DNA from: a virus | DNA length: 26,097 nt | Strand: one strand, 5' to 3' | Virus record (IMG/VR): IMGVR_UViG_3300047323_000296 | Coordinates: 1 to 26,097 of that record | Shown: positions 16,158 to 23,865 of the stretch, piece by piece | Numbering within the stretch: the first letter of the stretch is position 1 | Layout: each line of letters starts with the position of its first letter | Position numbers and translations under genes: made by a program | The notes under the pieces: model-generated | The model's database searches: none | Told to the model about the DNA's origin: nothing | The model's input: only the letters and a program-made list of their open reading frames with translations

Positions 16158-17137
16158 GCATCCTGATCATGTCCGAGGTGTTCTCGTACTCCGACACGCG
16201 CCTGGCCACCCGCCTGGTGCTGCTCGCGCTGGCCGACGCCGCCAACGACACCCACCGCATGTGCTGGGAGTCCGCTGACACCATCGCGGGCAAGGCGCGC
16301 GTCTCCAAGCGGCAGGCGTACGCCTCGCTGGCGACCCTGGAGGAGCAGGGAGTCGTCGAGCACGTGCCGGACGACGAGGCGCCCGTGGAGGCCCTGCGCT
16401 ACAAGTCCGTGGTCCGGCGTATCAAGCCGGTGGCGGAGTGGCCGGTGACCTCCCCGGGTGCAGAATCTGCACCCCTGAGCAGTGCAGATTCTGCACCCCC
16501 TGTGTCGAAGTTTTCACCCAACCCCAATATCCCTACTAGAAGTAATAGAGATACTTCGTATCTCCAGGGCGACGCCCTGCAAGACGAACCTGTGACCAGG
16601 CCAGGAGCCAAGGGCTGGGGGGCCGTCGCGGCACCCAAGCGTGGCGGCCGGAAGAAGTCCCGGAAGCAGGTAGCCGAAGAGCAGGCCCAGGCGGAGAGGG
16701 AACTCGACCCGGCGTTCGTGGTCTCCCAGGCTCTGGAGGAGAGCACCCCGTCGTTCAGTCTCTACGGCGATCTCCCGGCCTCGCAGGACGTCCCGGCCCC
16801 TCCGGTCCAGCGACCTCCCAGGAAGCGCTCCACGCGGCCGTCAGAGGAACTGGCTCTGTTCTTTGACAAGCGGGCCCAGGAGGTGGGCCACCCGGTACCC
16901 GGCACGACCAACCTCTCCGCCCTCACCGGCAACTTCGGCCGGTGGATGGCGCAGGGCACGGAGCGGGACGAGATCCGCCAGATGATCATCACCTACTGGT
17001 CGTCGTCCTGGCAGCGCTCGGACAACGTGGTCGCCTGGAAGGACTTCCTGGCCGCCCGGGGGCTGCTGACCCAGCGACTGGGCAAGGCAGTCAGCGCGAT
17101 GGAGGACAACCGGTTCAACGAGGACTACTGGTCCTGA
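16154..17137 (+). CDS. Winged-helix replication-initiator-like protein
   Basis: A 327-residue protein from GTG 16154, with GGAG (16143-16146) upstream. Residues about 10-80 form a winged-helix DNA-binding domain (RLVLLALADAANDTHRMCWE, IAGKARVSKRQAYASLATLE, then EQGVVEH), as in phage replication initiators. A low-complexity linker follows (about 95-225). A helical C-terminal domain follows (about 230-327: FFDKRAQEVGHPVP, NFGRWMAQGTERDEIRQMI). The next gene is a DnaC-like loader, then a DnaB-like helicase, so the arrangement parallels lambda O/P. It probably binds the origin and recruits the loader/helicase. The linker DNA carries paired palindromes and AT-rich sequence with rare codons (GCA, TCT, AGA), suggesting the origin lies inside the gene. 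A DNA-binding regulator is an alternative. Confidence 0.7.
   Translation: MSILIMSEVFSYSDTRLATRLVLLALADAANDTHRMCWESADTIAGKARVSKRQAYASLATLEEQGVVEHVPDDEAPVEALRYKSVVRRIKPVAEWPVTSPGAESAPLSSADSAPPVSKFSPNPNIPTRSNRDTSYLQGDALQDEPVTRPGAKGWGAVAAPKRGGRKKSRKQVAEEQAQAERELDPAFVVSQALEESTPSFSLYGDLPASQDVPAPPVQRPPRKRSTRPSEELALFFDKRAQEVGHPVPGTTNLSALTGNFGRWMAQGTERDEIRQMIITYWSSSWQRSDNVVAWKDFLAARGLLTQRLGKAVSAMEDNRFNEDYWS
16456..16564 (+). other. Candidate replication origin: two palindromic iterons, AT-rich stretch and hairpin
   Basis: A perfect 19-bp palindrome (16456-16474, GGGTGCAGA-A-TCTGCACCC) is followed by a related 15-bp palindrome (16482-16496, GTGCAGA-T-TCTGCAC), centres 24 bp apart. The next 60 bp (16501-16560) are about 40% GC by hand count, far below the surroundings. 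They end in a 7-bp stem with a 3-nt loop (16548-16564). All of this is inside the linker-coding part of the initiator-like gene, as in lambdoid origins. Function is inferred. Confidence 0.55.
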
Positions 17138-17145
17138 CCGACCCG

Positions 17146-17177
17146 AAGGGGCGGGCTGCTGCGGCGGTCCGCCCCTT
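17146..17177 (+). terminator. Hairpin after the initiator-like gene, probable terminator
   Basis: A 9-bp perfect stem (17146-17154, AAGGGGCGG, with 17169-17177) starts 8 bp after the stop. No long T-run follows. The rest of the gap to 17259 contains a weak TAGCCT -10-like box (17217-17222) without a clear -35, and a strong ribosome site. Confidence 0.55.
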
Positions 17178-17259
17178 ACGCATTCCAAAGGCGTATTCGA
17201 GAAGCAATAACTGTGGTAGCCTGCTGAGCGTTGACCCACCACCACAGGAGGTACCGACC

Positions 17260-17919
17260 ATGGCGACAGACCCCCGGGTCCACGCCCTGCGCCTGAAGGA
17301 GTACGGCATCCCGGCGCACTACCGCCACCTGCGGCTTCATACCGTGGCGGACGCCGCGCCGCGCGCCGCCTGCCAGACCTGGCTCGACAACCTGCGCGAC
17401 CACTACGTCACCGACAAGCGCCCGCTCGACCAGTACCCCGAGGACTGGTCCCAGATCGGCAAGGGCCTGCTGTTCGTCGGCCCTCCCGGCACCGGCAAGA
17501 CCTCCCTGGCCACGGCCACCCTGCTGGAGGTCTACTTCGAGAAGCGCCTGCCGGTCCACTGGCTGGCCTACGCCGACTTCGTGAAGGACTCCATCGAGAA
17601 GATGGGCCTCCAGGACCGGCACGAGCCCGAAGCCGTCGCCCGCTGGTGGGAGATCCAGGACAAGATCGTGGCGGCCGAGAAGGCCCCCGTCCTCCTCCTG
17701 GACGACGTCGGCAAGGAGCACCGCACCAAGACCGGCTACGCCGAAGGCCTGCTCGACACCCTCCTGCGTCAGCGCCACCGCGAGGCCCTGCCCACCCTGG
17801 TCACCTCGAACCTCCCGCCCCGGGAGTGGGGCGCCGTCTACAACCCCACGATGGGCTCCTTCATCCAGGAGGCCTTCACCCACCTCACGATCGTCGGAGG
17901 AGACCGCCGTGCAGCATGA
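17260..17919 (+). CDS. AAA+ helicase loader, DnaC/IstB-like
   Basis: A 219-residue ATPase from ATG 17260 with AGGAGG (17246-17251). Walker A is GPPGTGKTS (residues 74-82), Walker B is VLLLDDVG (about 144-151), and a sensor-1 TSN sits at 182-184. This is the DnaC/IstB/DnaA-related class that loads the replicative helicase. The neighbours (initiator-like gene before, DnaB-like helicase after) point to a loader and not an IS21 helper, and there is no transposase nearby. It starts a new operon after the hairpin at 17146-17177; genes from here to 21044 follow with small overlaps. CTTCATACC (17335-17343) encodes Leu26-His-Thr. Confidence 0.9.
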   Translation: MATDPRVHALRLKEYGIPAHYRHLRLHTVADAAPRAACQTWLDNLRDHYVTDKRPLDQYPEDWSQIGKGLLFVGPPGTGKTSLATATLLEVYFEKRLPVHWLAYADFVKDSIEKMGLQDRHEPEAVARWWEIQDKIVAAEKAPVLLLDDVGKEHRTKTGYAEGLLDTLLRQRHREALPTLVTSNLPPREWGAVYNPTMGSFIQEAFTHLTIVGGDRRAA

Positions 17920-18154
17920 GCAGATGGTCCTCCCCTTCGAGGACGAGGTTTTGTCCATTGTCTACAAAGACGAGATCCCGGCGACGCCCACCGGCAGGTT
18001 CCCCGAGCAGCAGCACACCGTCAGCATGCTGAAGCGCCTGGCCTGGGCCCGAGCCAAGAGCCTCGGCTTCCGGCCCTTCCGCTACAGCGACCGGCGCGAG
18101 GTCCGGGGCAACCGGCTTCATATCTGGCTCCGCGCGGACGCGGAGCGAACCTGA
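17909..18154 (+). CDS. Small protein of unknown function
   Basis: An 81-residue protein from GTG 17909, overlapping the loader by 11 nt, with CGGAGGAG upstream at about 17895. The N-terminal half is acidic, while the C-terminal half is basic and Arg/Trp-rich (LKRLAWARAKSLGFRPFRYSDRR is the core stretch, residues about 45-67). No family recognised. Being sandwiched in the replication operon suggests a small replication or host-interaction factor. CTTCATATC (18116-18124) encodes Leu70-His-Ile near the end. The ATG of the next gene overlaps its TGA. Confidence 0.7.
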   Translation: MQHEQMVLPFEDEVLSIVYKDEIPATPTGRFPEQQHTVSMLKRLAWARAKSLGFRPFRYSDRREVRGNRLHIWLRADAERT

Positions 18155-18597
18155 TGCAGGGCGGGGACATAAGCAACGAGGTCTCCCCGCGCCTGGTCGT
18201 CGTCTTCGAAGGCCTCCTGGGCAACCTGCCCACCGCACGCACCCGAGCTGGCGAAGCCGTGGCCCGCCGCGCTCACCAGTGGAAGCGCGCGGTGAAGGCC
18301 TACGAGATCAACGAGCCGCTGGCCCACGTTATCTGGGACACGGTATGGCGCCACCGGTACTCGGTCGACGTCATCACCTACCTGGGCGACGAGTTCGCCG
18401 AGGCCCTGGAATGGCGCCTCGACATCGAGGGCCTGCCCATCGGCCGCATCTGGGCCGACGAGCCGAAGAAGCTGGCCCGCCGCCTGGCACACATGCCGGA
18501 CGTCGCAGCGATCTTCGACAACGAACACCACCTGATCTACGGCAGCAAGGGACGCATGCTCCCTGCCGTACCCACCACCCTGATCGGAGCCATGTAG
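18154..18597 (+). CDS. Unknown protein in replication operon (HAD-like features weak)
   Basis: A 147-residue protein, ATG 18154, joined by TGATG to the previous gene and by TAGTG to the helicase gene. It has a conserved-looking core: HRYSVDVITYLGDEFAEALE, LPIGRIWADEPKKLARRLAH, then PDVAAIFDNEHHLIYGSKGR. The alternating 'strand, helix, strand with Asp' arrangement recalls an alpha/beta Rossmann or HAD-like fold that has lost the DxD catalytic motif, but this is only an impression. Its place just before a DnaB-like helicase suggests a replication accessory role. Confidence 0.7.
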   Translation: MQGGDISNEVSPRLVVVFEGLLGNLPTARTRAGEAVARRAHQWKRAVKAYEINEPLAHVIWDTVWRHRYSVDVITYLGDEFAEALEWRLDIEGLPIGRIWADEPKKLARRLAHMPDVAAIFDNEHHLIYGSKGRMLPAVPTTLIGAM

Positions 18598-19862
18598 TGG
18601 CGGACTTCGAGCGGCTGCTCGTCTCCCGCGTCATCCAGGACAAGGACCTGACTGACGTCGCGGACGCGGGCATCACCCCCGACTTCTTCGGCGACCCGGA
18701 CAACCGGGCCGTATTCAAGGCAATCCTGCGGCACAAGGGCACCTACGGCGAGGTGCCGTCCCTGGCCACAATCAAGACGGACTTCCCCACCTACAAGTTC
18801 GTCCGCGTCGAGGACAGCATGCACGTGCTGACCGACCGGCTGCGGGAACTTCATACTTTGGCCCTGCTGGAGCAGGGCCTGGCCGACTCGGTCGACGCAC
18901 ACGAAGAGGGCAACGCGCTGGCCGCGATGGCAGCCCTGCACAAGACCCTCGCAGACATCGCCTCGGCCGTACCCAACGCCCGCGACACCGACCTGACGGA
19001 GACCGGCCAGCAGCGCCTCGCGCGGTACCTCACGCTCAAGGACCTGCCCGACGGGCTCCGGGGGATCCCCACCGGCTTCACGACGATCGACAGGGCCACC
19101 CAGGGCCTCCAGAAGGAGCAGTTGGTCACCTTCGTCGGCCCACCGAAGGCCGGTAAGTCGACGCTGCTCCTGCTGGCCGCCATGGCCGCCCACCTGCACG
19201 GCGAGCGCCCGCTGTTCATCGGCTTCGAGATGAGCAACGAGGAGCAGGAGGAACGATTCGACGCCATCCGCGCGGGGATTTCCCACGCCCGGCTGAGGAA
19301 TGGAACGCTCAAGAAGGCCGAGTGGGACAAACTCGAAAGGGCCTTGCGAGAACTGGAGGCTATGCCTTCGTTCTTCCTTTCCTCGGACTCCATGAATGCA
19401 ACGACGCTTACCGGTGTGCAGTCGAAGATCGACCACATCAAGCCGACGATCGTATTCGTGGACGGCATCTACATGATGCAGGACGAACTCGGCGAGGCTC
19501 AGGGATCCAGCCAGGCGCTTACCAACCTCACCCGAGGATTCAAGCGCATGGCGAAGAACCTGCAACTCCCGATCGTCATTTCCACGCAGGTCCTGGAATG
19601 GAAGATGAACAAGAAGAAGGGCATCACGTCCGACTCCATCGGATATTCGTCCTCCTTCGCCCAGGACTCCGACGTGATCCTCGGTGTCGAGTCCACGGAG
19701 GACGCGAACATCAACAAGATCAAGGTCGTCCTGGCCCGTAACTGCCCGCCCCTGGAGACCTACTGCCAGTGGGACTGGGAGACCGGCAAGTTCGAGGAAC
19801 TCAACGAGGACCCCTTCGCCATGGACGAGGAGAACACCGATGGATACGTCGGCGCCTTCTGA
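18597..19862 (+). CDS. Replicative DNA helicase, DnaB-like
   Basis: A 421-residue protein from GTG 18597. The N-terminal about 130 residues are helical, as in the DnaB N-terminal domain. The RecA-like domain has GIPTGFTTIDRATQGLQ, Walker A GPPKAGKST (181-189), then IGFEMSNEEQEERF (the DnaB 'fsLEM' region), Walker B-type IVFVDGIYMM, and LPIVISTQ with the sensor region. DGIYMM replaces the common DYLQLM, as in some phage helicases. It would unwind the fork, loaded by the protein at 17260-17919, with primase at 20088-21044. Between about 19262 and 19640 codon use is less GC-rich than around it. CTTCATACT (18849-18857) encodes Leu85-His-Thr. Confidence 0.88.
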   Translation: MADFERLLVSRVIQDKDLTDVADAGITPDFFGDPDNRAVFKAILRHKGTYGEVPSLATIKTDFPTYKFVRVEDSMHVLTDRLRELHTLALLEQGLADSVDAHEEGNALAAMAALHKTLADIASAVPNARDTDLTETGQQRLARYLTLKDLPDGLRGIPTGFTTIDRATQGLQKEQLVTFVGPPKAGKSTLLLLAAMAAHLHGERPLFIGFEMSNEEQEERFDAIRAGISHARLRNGTLKKAEWDKLERALRELEAMPSFFLSSDSMNATTLTGVQSKIDHIKPTIVFVDGIYMMQDELGEAQGSSQALTNLTRGFKRMAKNLQLPIVISTQVLEWKMNKKKGITSDSIGYSSSFAQDSDVILGVESTEDANINKIKVVLARNCPPLETYCQWDWETGKFEELNEDPFAMDEENTDGYVGAF

Positions 19863-20088
19863 GCCCCGCCTGGTGGTCCTCGCCGGGAACCACCGGGAGT
19901 TCCTGTTCTGGTGCCGGGAGAACAACCGCAATCCCCGTGACCGGAATCTGATATACGCCAGCGAAATGCACCGGATCAGGGGCCTCGGGCATATCAGGGT
20001 CCTCACCTACGGAACCTGGGCTGACCGGGGGCCGCAGGCGTGGGAAATGTACGACTACCTGAAGCATGTGGAAAAGAGGTATCAGTAA
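19840..20088 (+). CDS. Small protein of unknown function
   Basis: An 82-residue protein from ATG 19840, overlapping the helicase end by 23 nt, with GAGGAG 7 nt upstream. It reads as a short alpha/beta unit: LVVLAGNHREFLFWCRENN, IYASEMHRIRGLG, then HIRVLTYGTWADRG. The first strand-turn-helix with a Gly-Asn turn could be Rossmann-like, but no family is recognised. It is fused by overlap to helicase and primase genes (TAATG at 20086-20090), so it is expected to be made with them. Confidence 0.7.
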   Translation: MDTSAPSEPRLVVLAGNHREFLFWCRENNRNPRDRNLIYASEMHRIRGLGHIRVLTYGTWADRGPQAWEMYDYLKHVEKRYQ

Positions 20089-21044
20089 TGGTCCGAGCGA
20101 AAGCCAAGGGCTGGGACGCAGTAGGCACCCCCATTCCGGGAAACGTCACCGCCTGCTTGGACGAGATCGGTCTCGACTACAAGGTGAACGGCGACGAGAT
20201 TCACATGCCGTGCCCCATGCACGAGGCGCGGACGGGAAAGAAAGACAAGCACCCATCCTTCTCTATCAACTCCGACGCTGGCTATTTCAACTGCTTCTCC
20301 TGCGGCTACCGGGGCCCGTTCGTCGTCCTGGTCAAGGACGTGCTCGACATCCCGTACAGCGACGCGGCGGTGTGGGTGCGCGGGCGCGGCGGCATCGAGC
20401 GGGTGAAGAAGTTCCTGGCGAAGAAGCAGCCGAGCCAGGTCGACACGACCAAGCACATCAATGAGGCCTCGCTGGCCCTGTACGTGACCCCGCCGCTGGC
20501 CGCCTGCGCAGAGCGCATGTTCTTCCCCCAGGACGCCGAGGCCGCCGGAGTGCTCTGGGATCCCAAGCGCGACATGTGGATCGTCCCGGTGCGCTGCCCC
20601 GACACCGGCATGCTCTGGGGCTGGCAGGAAAAGAACTCCCGCTACTTCCGCAACCGGCCCAACTCCATGACGAAGTCCAAGACCCTCTTCGGGCTTCATA
20701 CCTACGAGGACGACCTGGCCATCCTGGTCGAGTCGCCCCTCGACGTGGCACGGCTGCGCGCGGCGGGATACAAGGCCGGGCTGGCCGCCTTCGGCGCCGG
20801 AGTCTCCGACGCCCAGATGTCCCTGATCCGCGACCACTTCGACACCGTCGTCATCGCACTGGACAACGACAAGGCCGGAGTCGAGGCCTGCGCCCGGCTG
20901 CGCAAGGAGTGGGTCGGACGAGGCCTGACTCTGCGCTTCCTCGACTACTCCCACACGTCCGCCAAGGACCCCGGAGACATGACCGACAGCGAGATCACCT
21001 ACGCCGTCGACAACGCCTACTCATCCGTCCTCGCACGGTTCTAA
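20088..21044 (+). CDS. DNA primase, DnaG-like (zinc finger and TOPRIM)
   Basis: A 318-residue protein from ATG 20088 with AGAGG about 9 nt upstream. The zinc-binding part has Cys42 and His45 (CPMH), then Cys69 and Cys72 (CFSCG), as in CHC2-type primases. The TOPRIM domain has Glu215 in LVESPLDVARLRAAG and Asp259/Asp261 in VIALDNDKAG. It would make RNA primers for lagging-strand synthesis. It is shorter than bacterial DnaG and has no separate helicase-binding domain, as in many phage primases. CTTCATACC (20694-20702) encodes Leu203-His-Thr just before the TOPRIM core. It ends the overlap-linked run of genes. Confidence 0.9.
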   Translation: MVRAKAKGWDAVGTPIPGNVTACLDEIGLDYKVNGDEIHMPCPMHEARTGKKDKHPSFSINSDAGYFNCFSCGYRGPFVVLVKDVLDIPYSDAAVWVRGRGGIERVKKFLAKKQPSQVDTTKHINEASLALYVTPPLAACAERMFFPQDAEAAGVLWDPKRDMWIVPVRCPDTGMLWGWQEKNSRYFRNRPNSMTKSKTLFGLHTYEDDLAILVESPLDVARLRAAGYKAGLAAFGAGVSDAQMSLIRDHFDTVVIALDNDKAGVEACARLRKEWVGRGLTLRFLDYSHTSAKDPGDMTDSEITYAVDNAYSSVLARF

Positions 21045-21054
21045 GGAGCCCGTC

Positions 21055-21252
21055 ATGCCCTACAACAAGCGCCGACTTCATACCTGCGGCAAGCGCCGCT
21101 TCCCCGACCGCGTCTCCGCGCTGCTCGACATGCAGCGGATCCAGCGCAAGAAGGACAGCACCCGCGAGTTCCTGCCGGTGCGCGTCTACGAGTGCCCCAG
21201 GTGCCGTGGCTTCCACATGACCCACCAGGAGGCCGCGAATGCTGGCGCCTGA
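21055..21252 (+). CDS. Small zinc-ribbon-like protein
   Basis: A 65-residue basic protein from ATG 21055 with AAGGAG about 8 nt upstream. It has one Cys (HTCGKRRF, Cys10) and a C-x2-C pair (YECPRCRGFHMT) with a nearby His, enough for a small zinc-binding fold. Short proteins of this layout are frequent among actinophages; function is unknown. CTTCATACC (21076-21084) encodes Leu8-His-Thr, placing the repeat only 21 bp after the start. The next gene overlaps its end by 14 nt. Confidence 0.75.
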   Translation: MPYNKRRLHTCGKRRFPDRVSALLDMQRIQRKKDSTREFLPVRVYECPRCRGFHMTHQEAANAGA

Positions 21253-21532
21253 AGGCTACGAGCACCTGGGACAGGCCTTCTGGGACCGCGTCGAGCCCGA
21301 CCCGGACTCCGCCTGCCTGATCTTCCAGTCGACTGCTACGCGGCCCACCTACCGGGGCCAGAGCCTGCTGTCGTTCATCACCGGGGGCGCCGGGCAGAAG
21401 CACCGCGCTTGTACCCGGCGGATGTGCGCCAACCCCGACCACATCCAGGAGGGGCACTACACCCCGGGCGTCCCCTTCGCCCGCCGACCGCGCACCCGGG
21501 GGCAGTTCGATCGGCAGTACTCCCAGTGCTGA
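21239..21532 (+). CDS. Small HNH-endonuclease-like protein
   Basis: A 97-residue protein from ATG 21239. The C-terminal part has CTRRMCANPDHIQEG, close to the 'C.n..CvNPdHL..gt' end of HNH_3-type nucleases, and CLIFQSTATRPTYRG resembles their start. The usual central 'hh' catalytic section is short or missing, so it may be a degenerate or structural relative. It lies before the SNF2-like helicase and overlaps that gene by 7 nt, so it is not an isolated homing insertion. Confidence 0.5.
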   Translation: MLAPEGYEHLGQAFWDRVEPDPDSACLIFQSTATRPTYRGQSLLSFITGGAGQKHRACTRRMCANPDHIQEGHYTPGVPFARRPRTRGQFDRQYSQC

Positions 21533-23169
21533 ACATCGACCTGCACCCGTACCAGGAGGATGCTGTGGCCCGCGCCGTCGAGCGCGGGTCGCTCCTCATC
21601 GCCTACGAGATGGGCCTGGGCAAGACGCCCATCGCCCTGGCCGCCATCGAGGAGCTGCTGGCCGAGGGCGAGGTCGAGACCGCCGTCATCGTGGTCCCGG
21701 CCTCGCTGAAGTACCAGTGGGCCAAGCAGATCGCCAAACTCACCGACGTTCCCACCCGGGTCATCAAGGTGCGCGAGGACGGCCAGACCCAGGAGATCAC
21801 CGTGCCGACGGAGGACTACTGCATCCTCATCGACGGCGACACCAAGAAGCGGGCCGGTCAGTACGTCAAGGTGAAGACGTACCGGCCGGACTTCGTGATC
21901 ATGGGCTACGAGAACGTCGTCAACGACTGGAACTACGTCCGCCGGATCAAGCCCGAGTGCATCGTGCTGGACGAGGCGACTGCCATCAAGACGTTCAAGG
22001 CCCAGCGCACCCGGAAGATCAAGCGGCTCACCGCGCCGTACCGCTACGCGCTCACCGGCACCCCGGTGGAGAACGGGCGGCCGGAGGAGTTGTTCAGCAT
22101 CATGCAGTGGGTCGACGACACCGTGCTGGGCCGGTTCGACCTGTACGACAAGACCTACATCGTCCGCAACAAGTTCGGAGGCGTGCAGCACTACAAGAAT
22201 CTGCCCGTCCTGCACGCCAAACTGGCCGACGCCATGGTGCGCAAGACCCGCATGGACGACGACGTCAAGCCGTACCTTCCGCAGGTCCAGGAGAGCACCA
22301 TCCCGGTGACGCTGGACCCCAGGACGAAGAAGGCCTACAAGCGGATCTCCGCTGACCTGCTGGCCGAGCTGCACGCGCTCGGACCCAACACGACGGACTT
22401 CGACCTGTTCGCCCACTACCACGGCGGGGACACCCCGAACGAGAACAGCCAGCAGGGCAAGATCATGTCCCGCATGCAGGCGCTCGACATGCTGCTGAAC
22501 CACCCGGACCTCATCGTGATGTCCGGGCAGCGGTATGAGGAGAGCGAGCAGGCGAGGCAGGGCGGTGCCGTGAAGAAGACCTGGCCCGGCTCGAAGTACG
22601 CCTACGAGGTGTGGCAGGACGGCGTGCTCGACGATGTCACCGCTACCCCCAAACTGGACGCGGTGGTAGAGACAGTGACGGACATCCTGGCCACGCCGAA
22701 GAACAAGGTGATCGTCTTCTCGGTCAACCCGGACATGCTCGACCTGATCGCCGAGCGTCTGCCGGAGGGTGTGGCCGTCACGTACACGGGCCGGATGAGC
22801 GCCGGGGCCAAGGCCTACGCGGCGAGCCGGTTCGAGACGGAGGAGGGATGCCGGGTGTTCCTCTCCAGCCACGCCGGGGCCTTCGGCACCGACCTGTGGA
22901 TGGCGAACTACCTGATCAACTACGACCTGGCCTGGTCGTCCGGCAAGCAGGACCAGATCAACAAGAGGCACGACCGCGCCAGCAGCCTGTTCAAGAACAT
23001 CTACGTGCTGAACGCGATCACGCAGGGCACCACGGAGCCCAGGAAGTACGCCATGCTCGCTCACAAGAGGCGGGTGGGTTCGGCCATCACCGACGGTCGT
23101 GGTGCGGACGACAAGGGGCGCATCGAGAACGACCTGGTGACCCTGACGCAGTGCCTGGAAGCGGCGTAA
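21526..23169 (+). CDS. SNF2-type DNA helicase
   Basis: A 547-residue protein. GTG 21526 is chosen because homology-like sequence starts at once (LNIDLHPYQEDAVARAV) and the start overlaps the previous stop. Motif I is MGLGKT (29-34), motif Ia VVPASLKYQW, motif II DEAT at Asp149-Glu150 (in IVLDEATAIK), then YALTGTPVENG (motif III). The C-terminal RecA lobe has KVIVFSVNPDMLDLI, VFLSSHAGAFGTDLWMANY and DLAWSSGKQDQINKRHDR (motifs V-VI). Phage SNF2 helicases of this type are thought to act in replication restart or recombination. The ribosome site is weak, so coupling is likely. It has no CTTCATA repeat, although it is long. Confidence 0.9.
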   Translation: MLNIDLHPYQEDAVARAVERGSLLIAYEMGLGKTPIALAAIEELLAEGEVETAVIVVPASLKYQWAKQIAKLTDVPTRVIKVREDGQTQEITVPTEDYCILIDGDTKKRAGQYVKVKTYRPDFVIMGYENVVNDWNYVRRIKPECIVLDEATAIKTFKAQRTRKIKRLTAPYRYALTGTPVENGRPEELFSIMQWVDDTVLGRFDLYDKTYIVRNKFGGVQHYKNLPVLHAKLADAMVRKTRMDDDVKPYLPQVQESTIPVTLDPRTKKAYKRISADLLAELHALGPNTTDFDLFAHYHGGDTPNENSQQGKIMSRMQALDMLLNHPDLIVMSGQRYEESEQARQGGAVKKTWPGSKYAYEVWQDGVLDDVTATPKLDAVVETVTDILATPKNKVIVFSVNPDMLDLIAERLPEGVAVTYTGRMSAGAKAYAASRFETEEGCRVFLSSHAGAFGTDLWMANYLINYDLAWSSGKQDQINKRHDRASSLFKNIYVLNAITQGTTEPRKYAMLAHKRRVGSAITDGRGADDKGRIENDLVTLTQCLEAA

Positions 23170-23234
23170 CTTTCAGGATCTCATGGCGGACGTCGAGTGG
23201 TTCTAAAGCCGTAGCGGCATGTCAATATCAAGCT

Positions 23235-23369
23235 ATGCGAGAAGAACCGCTCGACGTCCTGCTCCGTGAGGGGCTGGAGGACGTCATACGCCCTCCCGAG
23301 GAGCAGGAGGACTGGGATCTGACCCCCGTCCGTCTGGCTCGGCGTGGTGCCGTCGCCGACCTCTGGTGA
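23235..23369 (+). CDS. 44-residue acidic protein of unknown function
   Basis: ATG 23235 to TGA 23369. Residues are acidic with a helical middle (REEPLDVLLREGLEDVI), then PPEEQEDWDLTP and a short basic end. There is no clear ribosome site in the 60 bp before it, which instead hold a copy of the AAGCCGTA motif (23206-23213). It could be leaderless or not translated. It lies between two promoter-containing gaps, as phage morons or host-takeover genes often do. Confidence 0.45.
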   Translation: MREEPLDVLLREGLEDVIRPPEEQEDWDLTPVRLARRGAVADLW

Positions 23370-23396
23370 ACTTGTCAAACGGATGACGCAAAGTCG

Positions 23397-23425
23397 TTGA
23401 CATATGCCGGAGTGCTACGTAGTGT
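23397..23425 (+). promoter_or_regulatory. Promoter: TTGACA-N17-TAGTGT
   Basis: A perfect -35 box (23397-23402) and a Streptomyces-type TAGTGT -10 box (23420-23425) with a 17-bp spacer. An 8-bp palindrome CTACGTAG (23415-23422) overlaps the -10 box and could be an operator. It drives the gene at 23471, whose leader contains two TCGAACAG copies (23440-23447, 23452-23459). Confidence 0.8.
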
Positions 23426-23470
23426 CTTCCTCACAAGGTTCGAACAGCAAGTCGAACAGAGGAGACCGAG

Positions 23471-23848
23471 ATGGCCACCATCGCAGAAAGCCTCGGCATC
23501 ACCTGGTCCGCGCCCGTCACGGACGCGCCGACCTACCGGCTGACCCACCACGCGCAGCAGCAGGCCGCCGCCAAGGGCTGGACCAGCGCGGACGTTCTTC
23601 TCGCGGCCAACGAGCCGCTTCATACCTACCCCTCGGGCCGCGTTCCTGGACAGGTTCGGCACGTTCGGGGGGACCTCGTGGCCGTCGTGGACCCGGCTGA
23701 GAAGCGCGTCGTCACCGTCTACCAGGACGTTGCAGAGACGGACGTGCGCCGCGACCAGACGGACGCTGACGCCCGTCGGTACGCCGACCGCCGCACCACC
23801 CGCCTGGGTCAGTCGGTCCCCTCGCGAGTCGACGAGGTTACGTACTAA
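23471..23848 (+). CDS. DUF4258-like small protein
   Basis: A 125-residue protein from ATG 23471 with AGAGGAG about 8 nt upstream, under its own strong promoter. Residues about 22-90 follow the DUF4258 pattern: YRLTHHAQQQAAAKGWTSAD, then a strand with 'GQVRHVRGDLVAVVD' and 'RVVTVYQD'. That family has a RelE/BrnT-like fold, and some members are toxins. No antitoxin gene is obvious beside it, so a toxin role is not supported here. The end is charged. CTTCATACC (23618-23626) encodes Leu50-His-Thr. Confidence 0.7.
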   Translation: MATIAESLGITWSAPVTDAPTYRLTHHAQQQAAAKGWTSADVLLAANEPLHTYPSGRVPGQVRHVRGDLVAVVDPAEKRVVTVYQDVAETDVRRDQTDADARRYADRRTTRLGQSVPSRVDEVTY

Positions 23849-23865
23849 GAAGCCGTAATCGTGAA

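Noticed and set aside
10842-17865. Near matches CTTCATC (e.g. 10842, 10889, 17859)
   Set aside because: They are ordinary TTC-ATC (Phe-Ile) codons in another frame and lack the A at position 7. They are not members of the octamer family.
17260-17919. IS21-type transposition helper (IstB)
   Set aside because: No transposase or terminal repeats nearby. Adjacent initiator-like, helicase and primase genes fit a helicase loader.
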